Source: Burkholderia guangdongensis
GTDB lineage: Bacteria > Pseudomonadota > Gammaproteobacteria > Burkholderiales > Burkholderiaceae
Direction of reading: 5' to 3'
DNA length: 64,000 nt
NCBI RefSeq assembly: GCF_013403875.1
Contig: NZ_JACBNX010000013.1
Coordinates: forward strand, 1 to 64,000
Numbering within the stretch: the first letter of the stretch is position 1; the number at the start of each line of letters is the position of its first letter. The notes under the pieces are model-generated. The model did no database searches. It was not told the origin of the DNA and saw nothing but the letters and a program-made list of their open reading frames with translations. Made by a program: the position numbers and the translations under genes. Shown here in pieces: positions 53,966-64,000 of this stretch.

Positions 53966-54018
53966 CCGCGCGCCTCGCCGCCCGCGCGCATCAACGATTA
54001 CTTATTGCATATAACGCC

Positions 54019-57273
<3,255 letters not shown>

Positions 57274-57302
57274 GCGGTCAGTTACCGTCGAAGCAATACG
57301 TG

Positions 57303-57363
57303 CCGCGATTAAGCGGCGTTCCCGGTCAGGCCGGGGATGCGCTTAATCGCGGTGATTTTTTTT
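57303..57363 (+). terminator. Rho-independent terminator of the carA-leuE-carB unit
   Basis: CCGCGATTAAGC (57303-57314) pairs with GCTTAATCGCGG (57341-57352), with an inner partial stem, followed by TGA and eight T. It separates carB from greA. Confidence 0.9.
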
Positions 57364-57392
57364 GAGCTGTTTTTTTAGCGATTGAGTCGTTT

Positions 57393-57869
57393 ATGAGCAC
57401 CATTCCGTTGACGAAGCGTGGCGCGGACCAACTGCGCGATGAGCTGCAACGCCTGAAGTCGGTCGAACGGCCGGCCGTGATCACCGCGATCGCGGAGGCG
57501 CGCGCGCAGGGCGATCTGTCCGAAAACGCCGAGTACGACGCGGCCAAGGAGAAGCAGGGTTTCATCGAGGGTCGCATCGCGGAAATCGAATCGAAGCTGT
57601 CGGCCGCGCAGGTCATCGACCCGTCCGCGCTCGACGCGGACGGCCGCGTCGTGTTCGCGGCGACGGTCGAGCTCGAGGATCTCGAGTCGGGCAACACCGT
57701 GAAGTACCAGATCGTCGGCGACGACGAGGCCGATCTGGACCACGGCCTGATCTCGGTCAGCTCGCCGATCGCGCGCGCGCTGATCGGCAAGTCCGAAGGC
57801 GACGTCGCGGCGGTTCAGGCACCGAGCGGCGTGCGCGAGTACGAAATCATCTCCGTCAGCTACATCTGA
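57393..57869 (+). CDS. greA: transcription elongation factor GreA
   Basis: 158 aa. It rescues backtracked RNA polymerase by stimulating transcript cleavage. The N-terminal coiled coil begins [54 protein letters not shown], with the acidic tip residues in [13 protein letters not shown]. The C-terminal FKBP-like domain has [25 protein letters not shown]. The stop overlaps the next start by one base. Confidence 0.97.
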   Translation: MSTIPLTKRGADQLRDELQRLKSVERPAVITAIAEARAQGDLSENAEYDAAKEKQGFIEGRIAEIESKLSAAQVIDPSALDADGRVVFAATVELEDLESGNTVKYQIVGDDEADLDHGLISVSSPIARALIGKSEGDVAAVQAPSGVREYEIISVSYI

Positions 57870-58342
57870 TGGCGGCAGTCGCGATGCCGCACCGTGTGTT
57901 CAGGCTGCTCGCGACCGTCTGGGTCGGCAGCCTGCTGACGATCGGCTTTGCGGTCGCGCCGGTGCTGTTTTCGATGCTCACGCGCATGGCCGCGGGCTCG
58001 GTCGCCGCGCAGTTGTTCCGGATCGAGGGCATTGTCGGCGCGGTCAGCGGCGTGCTGCTGCTCGCGCTGTCGAACCAGCTCGTGCGGCGCGGCTGCGACG
58101 ATTACCGGCGCGTGCGCTGGCTGCTCGCGGCGATGCTCGGCTGCGTGCTGATCGGATATTTCGCGCTGCAGCCGTTCATGAACGCGCTGCGCACCGCGGC
58201 GATGGAGGCGGGCACCGACATCGCCAATTCGCCGTATGTGAGTCGCTTCGGGATGCTGCACGGCATCTCGAGCCTGTTCTATCTGGCCGAGAGCGTGTTC
58301 GGTCTGATGCTGATCTGGAAGCTGCCGGCGCGCGATGCGTGA
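57869..58342 (+). CDS. DUF4149-type (TMEM205-like) membrane protein
   Basis: 157 aa with four hydrophobic segments: LATVWVGSLLTIGFAVAPVLFSML, IVGAVSGVLLLALSNQLV, LAAMLGCVLIGYFALQPFMNAL and ISSLFYLAESVFGLMLIWKLP. The GSLLTIGFAVAPVLF and RFGMLHGISSLFYLAES segments match the DUF4149 family next to greA in many beta-proteobacteria. Function unknown. Its ATG shares a base with the greA stop (TGATG), so it is translationally coupled. Confidence 0.85.
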   Translation: MAAVAMPHRVFRLLATVWVGSLLTIGFAVAPVLFSMLTRMAAGSVAAQLFRIEGIVGAVSGVLLLALSNQLVRRGCDDYRRVRWLLAAMLGCVLIGYFALQPFMNALRTAAMEAGTDIANSPYVSRFGMLHGISSLFYLAESVFGLMLIWKLPARDA

Positions 58343-58420
58343 ACGAAACCCGGCGGCGTTGTGCCCCGGGCGGCGAGCAACGACGGGGCGCGGCCCCGAG
58401 AGCGGGCCGCTCGGGCGGAG

Positions 58421-58948
58421 TTACTTGACCTGATGCGGGCGCTTCGCGCTGGTCTGGCGCTTTTTCGCACGCTTCACGTTGCCGCCCGCGGTTACGCGCT
58501 CGTTGCCCTTCACGACCACCTTCTGCGGCTTCGGCCGGCGCACGGGGCTGCTGTTCGGCGACACCTTGACGACCTTGACGACGCGCGGCGAACGGCCCTT
58601 CGTGTCGGCGGCGGCCTCGCCCGCGCTCGGCAGCGCGTTGCCGCGGCGGCCGCGAACCGGCGCCGGCTCGGTCTCCTCGGGCCTCCAGATCACGAGCAGC
58701 TTGCCGATATGCTGGATCGGGGCGGCGCTCAGCCGATCGCAGATCTCGTCGTAGATCGCGACGCGCGCATCGCGCTCGTCGCCGAACACGCGGATCTTGA
58801 TCAGCTCGTGCGCGGCCAGGTGGACCTTGATCTCGGCGAGCACCGCGTCGGTGAGCCCTTCGGCGCCGATCAGCACGACGGGCTTGAGCGCATGGGCCTG
58901 AGAGCGCAGCGCGGAGCGCTCGGCGGGAGAAAGCGAAAGGGCGGGCAT
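58421..58948 (-). CDS. yhbY: YhbY-family (CRM domain) RNA-binding protein
   Basis: 175 aa. Residues 1-97 are the CRS1/YhbY domain: LSPAERSALRSQAHALKPVVLIGAEGLTDAVLAEIKVHLAAHELIKIRVFG, with the GxxG-like loop replaced by GAEGLTD, and IQHIGKLLVIWRP at its end. YhbY associates with pre-50S ribosomal particles. The C-terminal about 75 residues are a basic, disordered tail (VKGNERVTAGGNVKRAKKRQ) absent from E. coli YhbY. It is divergent from rlmE, the other 50S-maturation gene here. Confidence 0.92.
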   Translation of the reverse strand: MPALSLSPAERSALRSQAHALKPVVLIGAEGLTDAVLAEIKVHLAAHELIKIRVFGDERDARVAIYDEICDRLSAAPIQHIGKLLVIWRPEETEPAPVRGRRGNALPSAGEAAADTKGRSPRVVKVVKVSPNSSPVRRPKPQKVVVKGNERVTAGGNVKRAKKRQTSAKRPHQVK

Positions 58949-59106
58949 GGAGTGTCGATTCTGAATGAGGGCGCGCGAGCGGCGCGCCGAAACCACGTAA
59001 AATCGCGGCCTGGGCGTTGTTCAGACCGCCGGCCGCGCGAATGAGACGCGTATTATCCGCTAAAAGCGCGGCATCACGAAGCAAATGGGCAGTTATCTTC
59101 TTCCGA

Positions 59107-59769
59107 ATGGCAAAGAATCGTTTTAATCAATCCTGGCTGCACGACCACATCAACGACCCGTACGTCAAAATGGCGCAGCGGGAAGGGTATCGCGCGCGCG
59201 CCGCGTACAAACTGAAGGAAATCGACGAGCAGGACAAGCTGATCCGCCCGGGTCAGGTGGTCGTCGATCTCGGCGCCGCGCCGGGCAGCTGGAGCCAGTA
59301 CGTGCGCAACAAGCTCGCGCAGGGCAAGCGGCGCGACACGGCGCGCGAGGGCGGGATCGACGGCACGATCGTCGCGCTCGACATGCTGCCGATGGAGCCG
59401 ATCGCGGACGTGCACTTCATCCAGGGCGACTTCCGCGAGGACGACGTGCTGCTCCAGTTGGAGGCGGTGCTCGAAGGCCGGCCGGTGGACCTTGTAATCT
59501 CGGACATGGCCCCCAACCTGTCGGGTGTGGCGATCGCGGACGCCGCGCGGATCGAGCACGTGTGCGATCTCGCGCTCGAATTCGCGCAGAACCACCTGAA
59601 GCCCGACGGCGCGCTGCTCGTGAAGTGTTTTCACGGCAGCGGCTATAGCCAGATCGTCGAGAAATTCAAACATCAGTTTAAGGTCGTCGCACCACGCAAA
59701 CCCAAGGCGTCCCGCGACAAATCGTCCGAAACGTTCATTTTGGGACGGCATCTGAAGCATCCCCGCTGA
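59107..59769 (+). CDS. rlmE: 23S rRNA (uridine-2'-O-) methyltransferase
   Basis: 220 aa. It methylates U2552 of 23S rRNA late in 50S assembly. The start [36 protein letters not shown] includes the first Lys of the K-D-K-E tetrad. SAM motif I is [15 protein letters not shown]; the catalytic Asp is in [13 protein letters not shown], Lys in [13 protein letters not shown] and Glu in [10 protein letters not shown]. The ATG at 59107 gives the standard protein. It is followed by ftsH as in E. coli. Confidence 0.96.
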   Translation: MAKNRFNQSWLHDHINDPYVKMAQREGYRARAAYKLKEIDEQDKLIRPGQVVVDLGAAPGSWSQYVRNKLAQGKRRDTAREGGIDGTIVALDMLPMEPIADVHFIQGDFREDDVLLQLEAVLEGRPVDLVISDMAPNLSGVAIADAARIEHVCDLALEFAQNHLKPDGALLVKCFHGSGYSQIVEKFKHQFKVVAPRKPKASRDKSSETFILGRHLKHPR

Positions 59770-59935
59770 CGCGGGGCGGATCGCCGAAACGGGCTCCGGC
59801 CCTTGCCAGACAAAGCTGCGCGCTATCGGCGCGGTTGACGATGCTTATGGCAGGGGGTGACGGACTGGATTAGAATGCCTGATGAGCGCCGCAAGGCAAA
59901 TGTAGGCGCTCGTCTACGAGTGAAGGAGTGGTGCT

Positions 59936-61819
<1,884 letters not shown>

Positions 61820-61839
61820 CCCGGGCTCCGGCATCGTTC

Positions 61840-61871
61840 ACGGGCTGGTGTGACGCACACCGGCCCGTTTT
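61840..61871 (+). terminator. Rho-independent terminator of ftsH
   Basis: ACGGGCTGGTGTG-ACG-CACACCGGCCCGT, a 13-bp stem with one U-G pair, followed by TTT and GC. It overlaps the approach to folP. Confidence 0.75.
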
Positions 61872-61896
61872 GCATTCATCCGTTCGCTCGTTGCTC

Positions 61897-62805
61897 GTGT
61901 CCAATCCCGGTTCCCCGTCTTCCCCGTCTTTCACGCCCGAGCCGCTCCGCTGTGGCCGCTTCACGCTAACGTTTGAGCGCCCGCTCGTGATGGGCATCCT
62001 CAATGCGACGCCCGACTCGTTTTCCGACGGCGGCCGCTTTCTCGCGCGCGACGACGCGCTGCGCCAGGCCGAGCGGATGCTCGCCGAAGGCGCGGACCTG
62101 CTCGACATCGGCGGCGAATCGACGCGACCCGGCGCGCCGCCTGTCCCGCTCGACGAGGAGCTCGCGCGCGTGATCCCGCTGATCGACGCGTTGCGGCCGC
62201 TCGGCGTGCCGTTGTCGGTCGACACGTACAAGCCGGCGGTGATGCGCGCGGCGCTCGCGGCCGGCGCGGACCTGATCAACGATATCTGGGGCTTCCGGCA
62301 GCCCGGCGCGATCGATGCGGTGCGCGACGGCGACTGCGGGCTCTGCGCGATGCACATGCTCGGCGAGCCGCGGACGATGCAGGTGCACGAGCCCGATTAT
62401 CGCGACGTGGTCGCCGACGTCCGCGACTTTCTCGCCGCGCGTGCGGATGCGTTGATGCAGGCCGGCATCGCGCCGGAACGGATCTGCGTCGATCCGGGCT
62501 TCGGGTTCGGCAAGGCGGTCGTCGAACACAATTACGCGCTGCTCGCCGCGCTGCCGGACACCGCGCCGGCGCGCCCGGCCGGGCGGCCTTACCCGATTCT
62601 CGCGGGCATGTCGCGCAAGTCGATGCTCGGCGCGGTGATCGGCGGCAAGCCGCCGGCCGAGCGCATCGCGGCGAGCGTCGCGGCCGCGGTCTGCGCGGCG
62701 GAGCGGGGCGCGGCGATCGTGCGCGTGCACGACGTCGGCGCGACCGTCGATGCGCTGAAGGTCTGGCAGGCCGTGCGCGATGCCGCACGACATCACAACA
62801 TCTGA
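61897..62805 (+). CDS. folP: dihydropteroate synthase
   Basis: About 302 aa. It condenses p-aminobenzoate with dihydropterin pyrophosphate and is the sulfonamide target. Signatures are VMGILNATPDSFSDGGRF, GADLLDIGGESTRPGAPPV, INDIWGFRQPGAIDAV, ICVDPGFGFGKAVVEHNYALLAALP and ILAGMSRKSMLGAVIGGKP. The start is uncertain: the GTG at 61897 (VSNPGSPSSPSF) lacks a clear ribosome site and a TTG lies at 61891. An ftsH terminator sits just before, so folP-glmM may have a separate promoter or depend on read-through. Confidence 0.95.
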   Translation: MSNPGSPSSPSFTPEPLRCGRFTLTFERPLVMGILNATPDSFSDGGRFLARDDALRQAERMLAEGADLLDIGGESTRPGAPPVPLDEELARVIPLIDALRPLGVPLSVDTYKPAVMRAALAAGADLINDIWGFRQPGAIDAVRDGDCGLCAMHMLGEPRTMQVHEPDYRDVVADVRDFLAARADALMQAGIAPERICVDPGFGFGKAVVEHNYALLAALPDTAPARPAGRPYPILAGMSRKSMLGAVIGGKPPAERIAASVAAAVCAAERGAAIVRVHDVGATVDALKVWQAVRDAARHHNI

Positions 62806-62826
62806 ATGACTGGAGGAAGGTTCGTT

Positions 62827-64000
62827 ATGGGACGTCGATATTTCGGCACGGACGGCATTCGCGGCAAGGTCGGCGAAGCACCGATCACGCCTGATTTCGT
62901 GCTGCGGCTCGGCTACGCGGCCGGCAAGGTGCTGGCCGGCGTCGCGGACGTCGCGGCCGGCGCCCGTCCCACCGTGCTGATCGGCAAGGATACGCGCGTG
63001 TCCGGCTACATGCTCGAGGCCGCGCTCGAGGCGGGCTTCTCGGCCGCGGGCGTCGACGTGATGCTGGCCGGCCCGATGCCGACGCCGGGCATCGCATACT
63101 TGACGCGCGCGCTGCGCCTGTCGGCCGGCGTCGTGATCAGCGCGTCGCACAATCCGTATCACGACAACGGGATCAAGTTCTTCTCGGCGGACGGCAACAA
63201 GCTGCCCGACGACACCGAAGCCGAGATCGAGGCGTGGCTCGACCGGCCGCTCGACTGCGCGCCGTCGGACGGGCTCGGCAAGGCGCGGCGCCTCGAAGAC
63301 GCGGCCGGCCGCTACATCGAGTTCTGCAAGAGCACGTTCCCGGCCGCGTTCGATCTGCGCGGGCTGAAGCTCGTCATCGACTGCGCGCACGGCGCCGCGT
63401 ACCAGGTCGCGCCGCACGTGTTCCACGAGCTCGGCGCGGAAGTGGTGCCGATCGGCGTCGCGCCGAACGGCTTCAACATCAACGACGGCGTCGGCGCGAC
63501 CGCGCCCGATGCGCTCGTGCGCGCGGTGCGCGCGAACCACGCGGATCTCGGAATCGCGCTCGACGGCGACGCGGACCGGCTGCAGGTCGTCGATTCGTCC
63601 GGGCGGCTCTTCAACGGCGACGAGCTGCTGTACGTGCTCGTCAAGGACCGGATCGCGACCGACGGCCGTGTCGAAGGGGCGGTCGGCACGCTGATGACGA
63701 ATCTCGCGGTCGAGGTCGCGCTGCAGCGCGAGGGCGTGCGATTCGTGCGCGCGGCGGTCGGCGACCGCTACGTGCTCGAGAAATTGCGCGAGCACGGCTG
63801 GCAGCTCGGCGCGGAAGGGTCCGGGCACATTCTGTCGCTGGACCGGCATTCGACCGGCGACGGGATCGTGTCGGCGCTGCTCGTGCTCGCCGCGCTCAAG
63901 CGCAGCGGCCGCACGCTCGCGCAGATGCTCGAGGACGTGACGCTGTTCCCGCAGAAGCTGATCAACGTGCGGATGAAGCCGGGCGCGGACTGGAAGGGCA
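62827..64000 (+). CDS. glmM: phosphoglucosamine mutase (3' end beyond the window)
   Basis: 391 residues of an expected about 450 are present. It converts glucosamine-6-phosphate to glucosamine-1-phosphate for UDP-GlcNAc. It begins [21 protein letters not shown]; the phosphorylated serine is Ser107 in [19 protein letters not shown], the metal loop [12 protein letters not shown], and the sugar-binding [28 protein letters not shown] precedes the ATG. folP lies 21 bp upstream, the usual folP-glmM pair. Confidence 0.97.
   Translation, partial: MGRRYFGTDGIRGKVGEAPITPDFVLRLGYAAGKVLAGVADVAAGARPTVLIGKDTRVSGYMLEAALEAGFSAAGVDVMLAGPMPTPGIAYLTRALRLSAGVVISASHNPYHDNGIKFFSADGNKLPDDTEAEIEAWLDRPLDCAPSDGLGKARRLEDAAGRYIEFCKSTFPAAFDLRGLKLVIDCAHGAAYQVAPHVFHELGAEVVPIGVAPNGFNINDGVGATAPDALVRAVRANHADLGIALDGDADRLQVVDSSGRLFNGDELLYVLVKDRIATDGRVEGAVGTLMTNLAVEVALQREGVRFVRAAVGDRYVLEKLREHGWQLGAEGSGHILSLDRHSTGDGIVSALLVLAALKRSGRTLAQMLEDVTLFPQKLINVRMKPGADWKG

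Overview
The window reads as a GC-rich (about two thirds by eye) beta-proteobacterial chromosome, very probably Burkholderia. The core block at the right end, carA-leuE-carB-greA-(DUF4149)-yhbY-rlmE-ftsH-folP-glmM, the divergent metE/metR pair, the malonate decarboxylase operon, an intracellular PHB depolymerase and the codon use all fit that genus. No insertion sequence, prophage or CRISPR array is visible. Nearly every extra long open frame is a GC-rich shadow of a real gene.

Left part (1-11.5 kb). A molybdopterin oxidoreductase is followed by a HigBA-type toxin-antitoxin pair with a palindromic operator, a DMT exporter, an MFS exporter with a metallophosphoesterase, a 5'-truncated LacI regulator abutting an unknown lipoprotein gene, a zinc-ribbon methyltransferase and an AraC regulator. 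A tRNA-Leu(UAA) gene at 9995-10349 is split by a 270-nt group I intron whose core closely resembles the Azoarcus tRNA-Ile ribozyme.

Catabolic island (10.8-18.3 kb). A TetR regulator and a perfect AT-rich palindrome control a divergent five-gene set: FAD amine/amino-acid oxidase, amino-acid permease, RidA, an unusually long acyl-CoA transferase and 4-hydroxyphenylpyruvate dioxygenase. Together they could import an aromatic (possibly D-) amino acid, deaminate it, convert the keto acid to homogentisate and activate the resulting acetoacetate.

Middle (18.3-45 kb). metE/metR with its operator; L-lactate permease; peroxiredoxin-like protein; LysR; OsmC; a tRNA 3'-end relic; DeoR; MgtC/SapB; a choline/betaine-type binding protein; a HAD phosphatase; a DUF2242 lipoprotein; then mdcR divergent from mdcACDEGBH, a complete malonate decarboxylase operon with no transporter gene beside it. 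After it come a degenerate PLD-like protein, a phosphoribosyltransferase overlapping phaZ tail to tail, a GST and an MFS permease.

Right part (45-64 kb). Housekeeping genes: ynfA, dnaQ, rnhA, a methyltransferase, gloB, mltD, an MFS transporter, carA-leuE-carB, greA, yhbY, rlmE, ftsH, folP and glmM (cut by the window edge).

A window-wide pattern stands out. Short tandem repeats, often with a 10-bp period, sit on or just past the stop codons of at least ten genes.
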